Assembly (NCBI RefSeq): GCF_003597395.2
Contig: NC_133777.1
Span: forward strand, 59,058,930 to 59,122,929
Source of the DNA: Chelonoidis abingdonii
Lineage: Eukaryota; Chordata; Testudines; Testudinidae
Length of the DNA: 64,000 nt
Direction: 5' to 3'
Under the pieces are notes generated by a model. That model had not been told where the DNA came from and searched no databases. It worked only from the letters and a program-made list of their open reading frames with translations. Both the position numbers and the translations under genes were made by a program. Of this stretch, positions 1 through 12,659 are shown piece by piece (position 1 is the first letter of the stretch; each line of letters starts with the position of its first letter).

Positions 1-1539
1 GCTCCATTGGAATTCAGAAGAGAGTTGTTTATCTTTTATTCCCTTACATTTTTGTTTGGGGTCCTTTACTGAAATAATTTTAGTGGCGCGTTCTCCATCC
101 CTACTCATCTGTAGCTCCTACTAATGCCAAAAGGTATTACATTCAAGTGCTATGGAGCAACGACCTATAAAGTTTTCTGTGATGAAAGATTTGCTCAAAC
201 AGTTTTGTCCACTTTTGCTAGTAAGTGCGGCTTTGTAGCGAGGTGGTTACCTGCTCCTGCCCTTCGGAGTGGAAAACAGCCCAGGAGAGGGCTGTGGCTG
301 GGGCAAGAAGCCTGGGCTGATTAGGGAAGATAGGCTCAGCTGTGGCCAGGTCCCAATCAGGCCCAGCTGGCCCTTATAAGAGGCAGTGAGCCAGTAGCCC
401 ACTCAGTCTCCCTTTGCCTGCAAAGGGAGAAGGGCCTGGCTTCAGGGAGCTAGAGACAGGGTACCTGAGTGGAGCAAGGCTGTGGAAAGGCAGAGGAGCT
501 GGGGAGCTCCAGCCTGAAAAGCCCCAGGCTGCAGCCTAGCATAAGGCCAACAGGTACTGGGGGTTGCAGAGGGCAGCCCAGGGGTCGGCCAAGGCAGCAG
601 GTCCAAACCCAAACTTGCCAATGATGAATAGGTTGATACTGCAGTCTGGCCCAGGATGTGGGGTCTAGACAAAGACTGGCAGTAGCCTGATACTGAGGTG
701 AGGTGGAGATAGTGGGTGGGGTTTCCCAGGGAGGGGAGCCCCTGAGAGAAAAGAGTTACTCCCAGGGGGCAGCACCCCAGCTAACAGGGCACCAGAGTCC
801 AGAGAGGGACACAGGGGGCCAAGCGGTAGTGGATCACCAGCCTGCAGAGGGGAATCCAGGCGAGAAATCAAGCTAATTCCCTGAGAAACCAGTAGGAGGT
901 GCCGCAGGGATGAGTCCCATACCCTTACAGGCTTCTATAAGATTCTGCTTTGAATGTCTGTTAAATGAACATTTTTTTTAACTGAAGAGCTGATCAGAAT
1001 TAACTGATCTAGACTAGAACGGCTGTTTGAACGGGCTTTTTATATTTTTTTAACTTGGAACCAGTTCAGTGGTTATTTATTGCTGTTCAGGGCTTCATTT
1101 TCAGCTGAACGTGTTATAGAGAATTTCTCTTCAAGGTATGTGTCAAAGAGATGTGGGGAGATTTTGAGCACTTCTTTTCAATAACAATCTGTAAATATCT
1201 GTTAGCAAATAGAACAGAAATGAAATCAGTACTCGAGCCTTTACTGACATAGCACATTAATTCAGCTACTTGTTCAGATTCTGTTGGTTTTAAACCAGGA
1301 AATATGAAAATAATCTCTAACACAGGTCTCCTACATGATAGGTTGATATTCTGTCTCAGAATTCAATGGGAGTAACAGACTCTGGACTATTTCAAGATAT
1401 GCTTTCTACTAAGGAAATCTGCAGCCATTATTTTCCTAACCTTTTCTTGGCAGATACTTTGGTAGTAACATAATAAGAAGAGAAGGAAGTCAGATCAGAT
1501 GCATCTTAAATTAAAAAGAAAATAATGTGAAGTTCATAC
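1..1539 (-). other. LIPC: LIPC intron 2, partial
   Basis: Sequence downstream of exon 2 in the direction of LIPC transcription. It starts with the exon 2 donor (gtatga, rc of 1534-1539). Exon 3 is not found in the window. The only element recognised here is the solo LTR at 234-929; the rest (930-1539) is AT-rich and has no visible feature. Confidence 0.75.
234..929 (+). mobile_element. Solo LTR (endogenous retrovirus/Gypsy-type), 5-bp TSD
   Basis: The 696-bp element starts TGTAGCGAGG and ends CCCTTACA, and is flanked by a perfect 5-bp target duplication, ggctt (229-233 and 930-934). It is GC-rich against an AT-rich background. A TATA-like cttataag lies near 372, which suggests plus orientation. 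No internal retroviral region or second LTR adjoins it, so it is a solo LTR left by LTR-LTR recombination. Confidence 0.85.
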
Positions 1540-1727
1540 CGACCATCCATGGACTATCATCACCAGAGGAAGAGAGGTATTGAAACTGCATTTGTCAAGC
1601 GTTTCCAACTGATCAAACAAAATCAGACAGCCTTCTTCAGTTGTGTCTGTATAGAGTCGAAATTTGGTTGCTGAGCTGGGTTGATTTTTCTTTATTCTAA
1701 TGTGCTGAAGCTGTGACCCCAGTGCCT
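1540..1727 (-). CDS. LIPC: LIPC coding exon 2 (start of mature hepatic lipase, to HGWS)
   Basis: On the minus strand, a pyrimidine-rich acceptor ending in atttcag precedes 188 bases, followed by a gtatga donor. With the split codon from exon 1 it gives 63 residues (28-90 of the preprotein). The end reads CSFNTSLPLVMIVHGWS, very close to the FNSSLPLVMIIHGWS stretch I recall from mammalian hepatic lipase. LPL and endothelial lipase are less similar here. Visible features are Cys61 and Cys74 (the conserved first disulfide pair of this family), an N-glycosylation sequon at Asn77 (human Asn78), and His87-Gly-Trp, the strand that forms the oxyanion hole. The catalytic Ser/Asp/His lie in later exons outside the window. 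The protein hydrolyses triglycerides and phospholipids of HDL and remnant lipoproteins at the liver surface. There are no stops or frameshifts. The exon ends in phase 0. Confidence 0.92.
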
Positions 1728-2850
1728 CTGAAATGAAATGTATATAACATACCTAATAACAAGGAATACCAAACCTGCGAAGACAATTTATGCAGCACAG
1801 CTTAAAATATATAGATGAATAAAGTTATTTTTAAAAATATCCACTTCTATTGGGTGAAATGCTGCGTAACACAATCCATTAATAACTAGCATAAGATGCA
1901 AAGCTTGGTCAAAACCTGACCTCTTTCAAAGTTTGATGCTGTTTGAATGTGGAGTTTGGTTTGAGCCTGTCTCTTTCAATAATTGCAATTACACGGGAGA
2001 TATGGACCTTATAATTATGGTGCATGGTACGGTATCTACCACAAGGATGAGGTACAGTTGTTGTGACTCTACAACATTATTGCTTGCATAGTAACTCTGC
2101 AGGAAACATATAACTAGAATGTATGTACTAGCAGATGCATAGCAAGTAGCATTATGACAAAGCATCCATTTAATACAATCCTGTCATTCTGTTTAGGGTT
2201 TTGGGTGACCTCTGCTGCCATTAGAGCAGATCTCAAGTGATTTGTCTCTACAAAGTATGCCAGATAGCTATTTAGAACTTAGCTTGATCATTTCTTTTTC
2301 ATAGCATACAGTCATGAGTTGTTTACTTTGTATCTGAGGCCTTTGGTTTTAGAGCAGAGCAATATTAGGAAAAGATCAAGCCACAGCAAACTAGGGGGAT
2401 AGTTTAAAGAAGCAGATATGCTTAACCATGGACTCACTTTAAGGAGCTATGAATATTATCTATAGCAAGGCATAAAATGTATTGCATTCTTAGTAAATGA
2501 GAAGAGCACTTAAAAACCTAGTGAACATCATAAAATGAACACCTCTACTTTGTTTTTTTCCCCTCTTACATTTTTTTTGTGGCACTTTTGCTCTCTTACT
2601 GAATTCCTGCTAGTTACTGGCCGTTCTGCATTTTATACATTGACATATATATTATTGATGTTCCTCAGCAATAAATAACTATATTGGGGGTTTTGTATGA
2701 ATGTGGTGGTTGTGATGTGAACTTTTGGTTTGGTGGGAGGTCTGGGAGGAAGAACTTATTCATGACTGTCAAAGGTGAAAAGTTCCAGCAGAGTTTGCTG
2801 TGTTATGAGACAAAGGAGCTCCTCAATCATGGGGGGTAGGTATAATAGGC
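1728..2850. other. AT-rich intron sequence, nothing recognised
   Basis: No open reading frame of note, splice-flanked exon or known repeat is visible in this part of LIPC intron 1. Confidence 0.5.
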
Positions 2851-3360
2851 CAGGGGAGGCTAAGTATCCCAAAACAGCATACAGCACACCTTCCTTTGGA
2901 GGCATGCTGCCAGCCTGCTGCCTTTGGAGTGCTGCCGCTGCTCTGCCCTGAGGCCCCACTCCTTTGTACTGCTCTTCTCCCGTGGCCCTGTGCACACTGC
3001 TCCTCTTTGTGCTCTTGGTTCGCCGCCTCCCTCTGTGGCCCCCCCGCCTGTCTCTTGTTACTCTTTGCCGCGTCCCCTGTGGCCTTCTGAGAGGTAGAGA
3101 GATGTGTGTGTCGGGTCCCCTCCGGGGAAAGGGTGGAGAGAGGTACAAGCAGCAGGTGGGGTGGGGATGGCCCTCAGGGGAGAGGGCTGAGTGGGGCCTG
3201 CGGTGGAGCGTGGGTGGGGCCTTGGGGGGAGGATGCTGATTGTGGGTAGGCCTTGGGGCAAAGCAGGGAGTAGGGACATGGTCCAGGCACCTGTGGCCTC
3301 CCCACTTCCAGGGAGCTTCCAGCACTCAGGTCCAGCCTCCCCAAATGCGGGAGTCACACG
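2850..3360. repeat. GC-rich interspersed repeat-like block
   Basis: A sharp-edged GC-rich block (runs of CCC on one half, GGGG on the other) in an AT-rich intron. The apparent open frames on both strands are low-complexity Pro/Arg/Gly-rich and overlap each other, as expected from composition and not from a gene. Similar GC-rich blocks recur at 5.7, 18.1 and 24.7 kb. The family is not identified and no TSD was found. Confidence 0.4.
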
Positions 3361-4325
3361 CTGCTCATGGCCTCAATCTGTTAATGCACATAATGCTTTC
3401 AAGAGGAAAACAGTGTATGAAATTTTGAGCTTCCAGACTGGACTCTGTCACTGTAGTTTTTCTAGAAGCTAGTCAACTACATAGTAAAATATAATTGCAA
3501 AGTTCCATAGTGCATTTATATTTTCAAAATAAAAAGGCTCAAAAATCAAGTGCTAATCAAGGACTAAGAATTTTAAGACCCACTTGGAAGATCTCTTACA
3601 GAGAATTAAGAGTGAGATCAGCTCAAAATGTGTTATGCTGTACATGAAAATAAATATGTACATAAAACAAGGGTCACTTTCCTGGAAGCTGACATTCAAT
3701 TTCAGGGTTTTCCTCCATAGGAAATATTATCTCTTATTCAAGTAAGTGAGATCCAGAGCTGTGATTGTGATTCTATAAGTGCAAACCTTCACACTAATAG
3801 TCTAGGTTTCTGCAAAGCAGCCTGATGACCATTTGCAGGAAATGCCATTATGGCTTCCTTATGTGCTCCAGTTACAGTATGTTTTTGTCTTTTCAGCCTT
3901 GCTCTCTGTTAATGATGATTTTGTGACACCTACAAGAGGGCTGTAGCAGAGTGCTGACCTGGAAGGACAGGGAAGACCAGCACATCTGTTACCCGGAGTG
4001 GCTGAGAGTGGTAGCCTTCAGACAGGGCACATGATTAAGTGTTGCGTGACTGCTATAAAGGAATGATCCTACTCAGTCTTTGTAAGGTTAGAGTTAAGGT
4101 GCAGTCCTGATGGAATGTCCCTCCATGGAGACCTAGCAGGAGGCCTAGGAGATACCTTTCCCCTTAGGCAGCCTTTTCCTGAATACTTCCTCTTCATCCT
4201 CACTTGCTGAAAGCCAGAAAAACCTGGACTCTGTTGGCTGCTGAATTAGTCAATTGTGTTGTTTTGATTCTGTCGTAGAAATACTCAAGTTAATAAAGCC
4301 AAGGACCTGAGTTTCAAATTCTGAG
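3361..4325. other. Intron sequence, nothing recognised
   Basis: Mixed-composition sequence between two repeats; I see no gene, RNA or clear repeat. Confidence 0.4.
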
Positions 4326-4327
4326 TA

Positions 4328-4515
4328 CACCTCTACCCCGATATAACACTATCCTCGGGAGCCAAAAGATCTTACCATGTTATAGGTGAAACCGCGTTGT
4401 ATCGAACTTTCTTTGATCTTCCGGAGTGGGAAGCCCCGCCCCTCCGGAGCGCTACTTTACCGTGTTATATCCGAATTCATGTTATATTGAGTCATGTTAT
4501 ATCGGGGCAGAGGTG
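4328..4515. mobile_element. Short Tc1/mariner-superfamily MITE, TA target site
   Basis: A 188-bp element with long terminal inverted repeats: left CACCTCTACCCCGATATAAC, right end complementary to CACCTCTGCCCCGATATAAC (one mismatch in 20). TA dinucleotides flank both ends (4326-4327, 4516-4517), as for Tc1/mariner elements. It has no coding capacity. Confidence 0.8.
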
Positions 4516-5189
4516 TACTTCCATGCTTGGATGGCTAGTTGAGAGTCACTGGCCTTCTGCACCTCTGAAAATCAGGCCACCCAAATACTGAGGCCCCCAG
4601 AATTAGTAGATACTTTCAGAAATTTTGGCACAAGCCACTGAGGAGTAGCAGCTTGTGACCTGGGTAATGGGGAGGCATAGCATAGACTAGTGGACTGGAG
4701 TGCACCATAGAACCCTTCACAGTCAACCTGTGGAGCTCAATGCATCTGTTGTGAAGGCCAAAACTATAACTGGGTTCAAAAAACAATTAGCTAAGTTAAT
4801 GGAGGATAGGTCCACCAATGTTTATTAGCTAGGATGGTCAGGGAGGCAACCCCAATCCCAGATGCAATATATATATTTGTCCACCATGGAACAAGGGTTA
4901 ACGAAATGGATGTATTCTGAGTGCTTTAGTTTCACAAATTTATTTTTCAGAGGTTTTCTTGCTAGAAATGTTGTCAGTGTTCCTGCTGTTTATCTAAAAC
5001 CCTATTCACAAGCCTCTTTGCACTTTGAAGTGCCTGTCAAAACCCCCCAAACTGTATACTTTCAAAGCATAATCTGCTGAAGCTGACACAAAATGGCAGG
5101 ATGTAATGTAGAAAATTAGAGCTAACGTTGTGTGGAACTCTTAAATCAGAGTTTAAGTTATAATGAGCTTAAGAAGTGTTGGTAAGAGA

Positions 5190-5335
5190 GAGAAGCTTTT
5201 GAGTTCACAGAGTGCTCTTCAGGTGTGTGTAAGCGCAAAAGTTTGTGTCTCTCTCCAACAGATGTTGGTCCAGTAAAAGATATTATCTCATCCACCTATA
5301 TCCTGGGACCAATATGGCTAAAACAAGACTAATAA
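5190..5335 (+). repeat. Turtle SINE fragment
   Basis: It contains the stretch ggtccagtaaaagatatta followed by ctcatccacctat and cctgggaccaatatggct, the 3' region of an abundant turtle SINE that I recognise from memory. A second fragment is at 27985-28075. The 5' part is degraded and no target duplication is evident. Confidence 0.55.
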
Positions 5336-5714
5336 AGTTTGAAAACTATCCACAGAACCTTGGGCTGCATATTGCAGTGAATAAGACACCACACACAGAT
5401 CTGGTTAAAGCCACGGCCACAGCTTATATGAGCTATGACTAAGGCTACGATTTAGTCATGGAGGTCGTGGAAGTCACGGAATGTGCATACATGTTAGAAA
5501 GAACTTTAGAGCTATACACTAAGTGTCCAAATTTGATTAGAACAGAAGCTATTTAACTACCTTCCACAGAAGGAACAATTGGAAGAAATACCCAACACTG
5601 ATATCACTGAAGATGCAAGTCAGTAGAACAAACAGCTGTAAATAATATTCAGGTTAAGCACAACTGCTCTTTTCTTTATTAAGTACAATTTTTTTGATCT
5701 GTGATTTAAACAGG

Positions 5715-6320
5715 ACTAGATGAGCTCTCTTGTGGGCTCAGAGCTATTAGAGTTTGTGGGACACCTGGGGGTTTGGGCTCGGGGCTGGGGCAGGGGATTA
5801 GGGTGCAAGAGGGGTTGCAGGGTGCAGGATCTAGCCAGGAGGCACTTACCTCAGGCTGCTCCTGGTCGGTGGCGCAGCAGGGTTACGGCAGGATCCCCAC
5901 CTGCCCTGATTCCACTCTGCTCTCCTCCCTGAGGTGGCCAGCATGTCCGGCTCCTAGGCAGAGGGGCCAGGCCACTCTTTGCGGCGCATGCTGTCCGTGC
6001 CTGCAGGTGTCGCCCCCACAGTTCCTATTGGCCGTGGTACCCAGCCAATGGGAGCTACAGAGCTGGCTCTGGAGGAAGTGTGCAGAGATTCCCTGAATGC
6101 CCCTTGCCTAGAGGCCGCAGGGACACATTGGCAAGCTGGCAGTCGCAGCTCCAGGCCCAGGGGTGGGGAAGCGCTGAGGCTCAGGGACCAGTGTCTGGCC
6201 TGTGGTGCAGAGACTTGCTGTGGGTTGGATGGAAAGAAGCAGCAGGCCGCATCCGGGGCTCCCCTTAGCCCAAGGCCATGGGCTGCTGCCCCTAAAGTCC
6301 CTGCATTAATTTGGCCTTGG
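5715..6320. repeat. GC-rich interspersed repeat, hAT-like by recall
   Basis: A GC-rich 0.6-kb block that includes two nearly inverted copies of a ccaatggga/tcctattgg motif (around 6025-6055). It resembles GC-rich non-autonomous DNA elements common in turtles. Long open frames here overlap in two phases and have no recognisable domain. The boundaries are approximate. Confidence 0.45.
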
Positions 6321-6329
6321 GTTTAAAAC

Positions 6330-7149
6330 ATAAATGAGTACATGCTACCTGCAAAGGCTTCTTATATCAAGGATAACTGATCAGAGATCTTTATCACCTG
6401 TTTATTATGATATCCTAGTCACACTCCTGTTGATGCTGTTTATTCAGAACTGCCTTCTCCTGTAAGCATTCAGGCTGGTGACCAAGAGAGAGATGCAAAT
6501 ACCTAAGTGTGTCTCAAATGAAATTATTTGCAGATTCTGAGAATATAAAAAGACCAGCAAAAACCTTTCTACAGATCTTTAAAGAGATGACTTTGAACAT
6601 AAGCTCAGTACTGTGATAGTTTAGTTCCCATGTGCTGTTCTCTATTCTGAAACATCTCCCTTACATCTTCACATGAGTCAAATAATACTGTGTTTGTTTC
6701 AAGGTTTTCAAAGAGGAAGCAGCACATGCAGTACAACCTGTATGTCAAAAAACAGAAATGAACAGATTCTCCTTCTTCTTTGCTCAAATGCTATGTTAAT
6801 TGTCTCTCCTCTTGCCAAATCCACATTGCTTCCCTCATTAGTTTTAAATACAGTATTGGCTCACAACCCATCCAAACAGACATTTATTTTCTGGTGCTTG
6901 TGCTTTGTTCTTCTTAATCTTTCTCTTCCCCTATTAAACTCCCTTTTGTTGTGTAAAACTTCAATGTAATCTTTTTTCCAAGTATGTTTACTTTATGTGG
7001 AGCCACGTGTAGCAGCAGTTAAGGTTAGTCTGAAAGACGGGCAAAGACTGAAACATTCACATTCATTAAAAATCAAAACCTTATGGAAAGAGACTGAGTC
7101 TCAAAAGCTGGAGGCCTTTTTTTCCTTTTCTGGTTAATATAAAATAAAG
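6330..7149. other. AT-rich intron sequence, nothing recognised
   Basis: No gene or repeat family identified. The short open frame at 6673-6969 is not flanked by convincing splice sites and has no recognisable domain. Confidence 0.4.
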
Positions 7150-7330
7150 AAGATGCACTTCTTTAGCATCTTTCATCTTAAAGCAATTTAAAAACATCAG
7201 TTAGTCTTCTCAGTACCACAGTCAAGTGGTGATTATCCTCAGCAGCTGAGGAAACTGAAAGGTAGACTGTCCTTGGATAGAGTCTGGTTTAGAACCTATG
7301 TCTCCTGACTTCCACTTTATGATCTCTGAA
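7150..7330 (-). repeat. MIR SINE fragment
   Basis: The plus strand reads cagctgaggaaactgaaagg and then a degraded form of the reversed MIR core (accactcagtctcctgacttcc-like). This is the antisense of the tRNA/core region of a MIR. It is old and diverged. Confidence 0.5.
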
Positions 7331-7661
7331 AGGGAGACAGTGTAGATTATTCTTATAAAAAGAAATCTAGGAGGATGTACCACCCCTGAAAGGACTAAGC
7401 ATCTTTCATTAATTACTAAGTAACAAGGTTTTCCTCATGGTATGTTCATCTAGGGTCCATGGACTCTTAAATTTGAGAGCTTAAATGAGATTTATATGGT
7501 GCATGGGCTTTGTGTTGGCCCACTGCATAAGGGTGGACTTGCCCCTAGTCAGAGTGTTCTGATGATTTTAATGCTTCTGCCTTGTAGTGAGTGCTGTCAG
7601 TCACAGTAATATAGCAAATAATATAGGTTTAGTTACTGGTTTAGAGGAGATCCCATCTTAG

Positions 7662-7710
7662 AATCATAGAATATCAGGGTTGGAAGGGACCTCATAAAAT
7701 AGGGTGAATT
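7662..7710 (-). repeat. CR1 LINE 3'-end fragment
   Basis: The stretch agaatcatagaatatcaggg followed by ttggaagggacctca is the reverse complement of a CR1 3' end, the commonest sauropsid LINE. Only the terminal part remains. Confidence 0.75.
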
Positions 7711-8364
7711 AATCCCTCTAAATATACACACTTGTTCTATTTACCTTTCTGAACTCTTAAATAGTGTTTTTTCAAGCTCATGAGGAATTGCCCAGTATTC
7801 TACTGTATGAAAGCGATTGTTAAATTGAAATCAATGAATTTCACCTGACCTATCCTGAATTCTACTCACAGCAATACTGGGAAATAAAAAGAAGTCTTGT
7901 CAGAAATTCTTAGGACAAGTATGTACCACAAACGTCAAACTCAACATACATTCATTTAAAAACATAAGTAAAAGGGAAGTAATGATCTCCCCGCCCTTCC
8001 TTATTTATACAAAACTCCCACAGGAAATAAATTCTATTGATGTTGATCAGATTTAGAACTGGGCAAATCCTGCAAAAAAGGATTCATGGACACTTGTTCA
8101 AATACCGACTGCGAATATACTCTGCCTACATGTGCCCTTTTTTATTTATTTTCTGCACACATTCATCCCAATGATGTTTCCCCCTTTATAGGAATATTCA
8201 CTGAAAATATTTGTATGAAAATGTGTGACTAAATTTTTTAGCCAAGATACATGCCAGAAGTGTGCATATGCCCATCTTGAGCTCTCATTTCCCTCCTGCT
8301 TTTAAGAATATTCATAAGGCCAAAAAACATATTTCATAGTTTCTATTGCTATTACCATAGCTTC

Positions 8365-8470
8365 TATGAGCCCTAGTCATAGACCAGGACCCCATAGTGG
8401 TAGGTGCAGACAGAACTAAAGGACAGTCCCTACCCCAAGGAGCTTACAGTCTCACTATAAGACTAGAGAC
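8365..8470 (-). repeat. MIR-like SINE 3' region
   Basis: The plus strand has gagccctagtcatagaccag, gaccccatagtg and accccaaggagcttacagtc. Its complement reads as the MIR-like 3' region (aagctccttggggtagggac ... atggggtcctgg). Related copies are at 17298 and 54495. Confidence 0.55.
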
Positions 8471-10921
8471 AACAGATGAATATAAATGGACAGGCAAGTA
8501 GAAATGAGCAATGAGACAATATATTGGGCACTGATCTACAGTGGTCTCTGCACAACAGCTGAGCCAAACAATTTTGAATAAGGAACAAATTAGTAAAATC
8601 AAAGTTTGTTCATGGATAATTTGTGAAAAAAGATGAGTAAGTTTGTCGAATTATTTGTTATGAATAGTCAATCCATCTCTAAATAAGAAATGTAGGAGAT
8701 AGAAAGGAAATGTTGATCCAAGGATTCAAACTGTGTGTATATCTTGTATAACCAAGTCAGAACATTGTGATTTCTTTCTCTTTCTCTTTCGTTTTCTCCT
8801 CTTCTCCTTATATATTCTTGCAAAAGAGAGGGAGAAAATTGCATAGCTGTATGGTTGCCGCATCCATTTCAGTTTACAGCAGGGCTATAATGACAGGGGA
8901 AAATTTGAAAAGAGGACAGTTTTGCAAAGGATGTGACTTTTTTTTTTTTTTTTTGGAGTTCTGTTTAAAGATATCTGTGCTAGAAATAGAAGTGTTCTTC
9001 CTCCTCACATCCCTGCTTTTTCTTTCTGCGTGATCTTGCAGTGAAGTGACAATCTAGCCTGATGACAACTTGCCCTGGAAATGGCTGAGATGTCACAATT
9101 TCATTGTAACTTCTGTACTGCAGTATTAGATAGAAGGAGAAGAGGGATCATAAAGTGTTTGAAATATGACCTCGTATTTGAAATTTAGCTAAAATAGTGA
9201 GAATGTTTATGAGAAAGACAAGGTTGAAATATTCCTGGATTGTTCTACTGATGTTCTCCTGTGTAAAATTTGCTCTTTAAGGGAGGTAGAATTTACCCAT
9301 CAGAATAACAACCACGGAAGGCCTTCCAACCCACTGGCACTATAATAGCTCTCTTGCATGGCATTGCGATGAGTGGCTCTGGAGTGGAGCTATGCATATG
9401 GTAAAGCTACAGGGAATTAATCTGATGTCTTTGCAAGTTCCCAGAAAGCCAGATGTTTTGGTCTAAGATAAATAACTTAGTGACCGAGTATATTAAATTG
9501 TTGCAGTTCCAAGAGAATTGGATTTTAGTAGAAACGGTGCTAAAAATATTGAAGTACATATTTCCCATGGAACCTTCATTTGCTAGTACTTTCCCCTTGC
9601 TTTCCTGGTTTCGCTTTCTCTTCCTTCTAGTGTTCCTGTTTTGTTTTTGTTTTTCCCTTAGTTTTCATCCAACCCTTTGGATTTTTTAAAACTTTATTTT
9701 GTTTTTACTGTTCTAGTCTGGAAGAATTAGTAAGGCAAAAATAGCTGCCTGGGAAGTCCTGGTTTTGAAGCACATACTGGCTGTTTGCTTTGAGAGTCAC
9801 TAGGCGTGTTCATCTACATAACAGTTTAATATGTTCACTGATTTCAGATCAAAGGGCCCAGAAGGTTTTGGGCATGTCCTAAATTTTCTCCACAGTCATC
9901 TCTTACAGTGGGTGCCGGATAAACAAGAGATGATCCAAAGCAGTTATTTCTGCAACAAATTCTTGGAACTGGTATGCACTGCAGGTTCTGTCTGTTCATG
10001 CATTGCGTTTAGAAGAAAACTTCTTAGCAAAAAAGACTTGGAATTAGAGAACGTTCCAGCCCCATTAAGATCAAGTTAAATACATTTCCTGCTTATTTAC
10101 CTTAGACTGAATTCATGTAGATTCTATATACTATACACTCCTTAGGTATTTTCTTTTTCATTAATCTGAATTCATAGATATCAAGCACTCCAGCTATAAT
10201 CCGTAAAGATCTTTCATATAATATATTACAGGAAGAGATTTATGGTAGTGTGATATAAAGGGTTTTTTAGCTTAAGTTGGGGCTGATGCATTATTTAAAA
10301 TTGGCAAAGTTTTTAGTGAGTTATGCAGGCAGTCCAAAATGAGTGCTGAGAAAACCTTTGTATCACACATTTGTCCTGTATTCACTATACCGTATGTCAC
10401 TTACATTACAGAAAAAATATTTTAAGGAGTTAAAACTTTTTTTATTAGGATTTTTGCAACACTTTCCCTGTAAAGCCAGATCTCCTTAGTTACCATGACC
10501 CCAGCTATATAAGAGGATGTAGCAAATTATATTTTAAAAGTCATTATAAGGTGCATTAACTTGGGCAGCTAGTAGTAAATGATGCGTGTCCCATTGGAAG
10601 CTATAAATCTCAGTCTCCAAAGGTGTAAAGCCGCCTTTTTGTAGCACTACTGGCTCACAGAATATTTAACCTTTTAACCTATTGTTGCTCTAGCACTGTT
10701 TTCCTTGCTCTGGCAGGGTTAATAGTTTGGGGAGAATTCCACATTTGGGGAGAGGAGAGAGAGAATCATTTTTCTGGCAAGTTGCTTAAAAAATGGCAGC
10801 TCTTGGAAGTTGCTGAGAGTTTGGAATATTGAAAGTAAGTGTCAATGGAGATGGGTCAGTGGTCAGTGCCAGTGATGAGGTGGCCGAAGTTGCTTGATAA
10901 ACGGTAAATCATGTGATATAT
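8471..10921. other. AT-rich intron sequence, nothing recognised
   Basis: About 2.4 kb without a supported gene or clear mobile element. It holds a 17-base T run at 8938-8954. Small open frames (for example 9831-10079) lack conserved domains. Confidence 0.4.
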
Positions 10922-11232
10922 CAGGGGAAGGCAACCTATGGCACGGGTGCCGAAGGAGGCACGTGAGCTGATTTTCAGTGGCACTCACACTGCCCGGGTC
11001 CTGGCCACTGGTCCGGGGGGCTCTACATTTTTATTTACTTTTAAATGAAGCTTCTTAAACATTTTAAAAACATTATTTACTTTACATACAACAATAGTTT
11101 AGTTATATATTATAGACTTATAGAAAGAGACCTTCTAAAAATGTTCAAATGTGTTACTGGCACGCGAAACCTTAAATTAGAGTGAATAAATGAAGACTCA
11201 GCACATCACTTCTGAAAGGTTGCCGACCCCTG
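10922..11232. mobile_element. Non-autonomous hAT element, degenerate 8-bp TSD
   Basis: A 311-bp element beginning CAGGGGAAGGCAACCTAT and ending with the complement of CAGGGGTCGGCAACCTTT. The flanks tgatatat (10914-10921) and tgatacac (11233-11240) match at 6 of 8 positions, the 8-bp duplication typical of hAT. The interior is AT-rich and non-coding. Confidence 0.82.
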
Positions 11233-11240
11233 TGATACAC

Positions 11241-12620
11241 TATATTGTACGGCTTTGCAATTTGTCATATGATTATCAACACCATGGGAGTGGGTATGTA
11301 TGTGTAGTTATAGATGTAGATAAAAAGTGTGTGGGTATATTATACATATTTTTGTATAAGTTTGTGATGTATGAATTTGTGTATCTAATTATATTTTTTC
11401 TATACAATTACAGCACATAATATGAATGAAGTTTGGAATTAGAAGTTGCTGGTCTTTGCTTAATATGTAAGGTGCACGTACATAAAATGTCAATGAGAGT
11501 TTTTTAAAATTTCATTGCACATCCATGCATCACAAAATATTTCTTAAGGCCCTGACTATAGTATTTAATACAGATGAAGACTCTACAAATAGAACATCTG
11601 CACTAGTTTTGGATAACCTTGAATAGACTTGTGCTTGCAGAGTGATTCAGCTGGTTTCTCCCTGAATGTCTATCCGTGATATGATGCTGTCTGTGAGACT
11701 GATTCAGCCTGGGATAAGAAGTTCGCCCAGCAGCTGCAGCAGAGGAATCTTCACAGCTAAAATTACATAGGGTCAGATCTCCCAGGTGGGTCCTGTAGCT
11801 CTTTCCTGTGGATCTGAACGCTCCTTCTCCCTGGATGTCTCTGAATGTGAATCCTGTTGCTATTTCATAGAGATATCACCTTTTTCTTCAGTGTGTGCTG
11901 GTGCTGTGGATACATATTAAGAATACTACACGTATGTCCATTAAAACAACATAGGCAAGATCATCCTGTCCAGCCAAGCTACATTCAGCATGGAAGACTA
12001 TGAAGTGGAGGACGAAGAAAGAGGAAAAGGTGCCTTTGGATGCTGTGATTGTTTGAACCACTAGTGCAAGTTACAGTAGCCTGAAGTATGCTCTAATTTA
12101 CACTAGAGGCTCACACTCCAAAGCATTCCAGCAGCCATGGATCTCTAAGTCAAAGGGATGTCAGCTGCACCCCTTGGATGAGAATCTGGGAAGGTGACAG
12201 GCATAGCAGGTGTTAGGCTGGGAGAATCCTCAGTGGGTTGGTCAGGCTCTAAGGATTTAGCCCAATGAATCTAATGATGTATAAGAGCTGAAGACATTAT
12301 AGAACCAGAGCCATAACATATTGATGTGGCAGTTGTTTTTCTTCTTGATTAAGAGTTTTAACAGAAGAGGGAAACTCAAGGCACAAAAATCTGTATGTTA
12401 ATACCATTAAAGGAATGACAATCTCAAAAAGTGAGAAACAAAACTCAGCTATACAGATACATACAGGCTATGTGTGAGCCAGACACTAAGATGACATTCC
12501 CCTTCCCTCACCCAGTAAAGAAAGTCAGATGTCTCCTTTGGATCTGGAAACTACAAGATGCTTTACACTATTGACTCCCTTTAATTTCAATGGGAGATTC
12601 AGGTGCTCAGCACCTCACAG
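11241..12620. other. Intron sequence, nothing recognised
   Basis: No gene, RNA or clear repeat is recognised between the hAT element and the Harbinger relic. Its last part (12560-12620) looks like old repeat sequence. Confidence 0.4.
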
Positions 12621-12659
12621 CATCTAGTCCCAGGCCAGTGTTCCAAAAGATGCAGCACA

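Noticed and set aside
2756..3357. A 189-residue open frame on minus and overlapping frames on plus
   Set aside because: Low-complexity Pro/His/Arg-rich translation in a GC-rich repeat block, no domain and no splice context.
12001..12062. A short acidic reading frame starting MEDYEVEDEERGKG
   Set aside because: Only about 20 codons, no splice sites or conserved partner exon that I can support.
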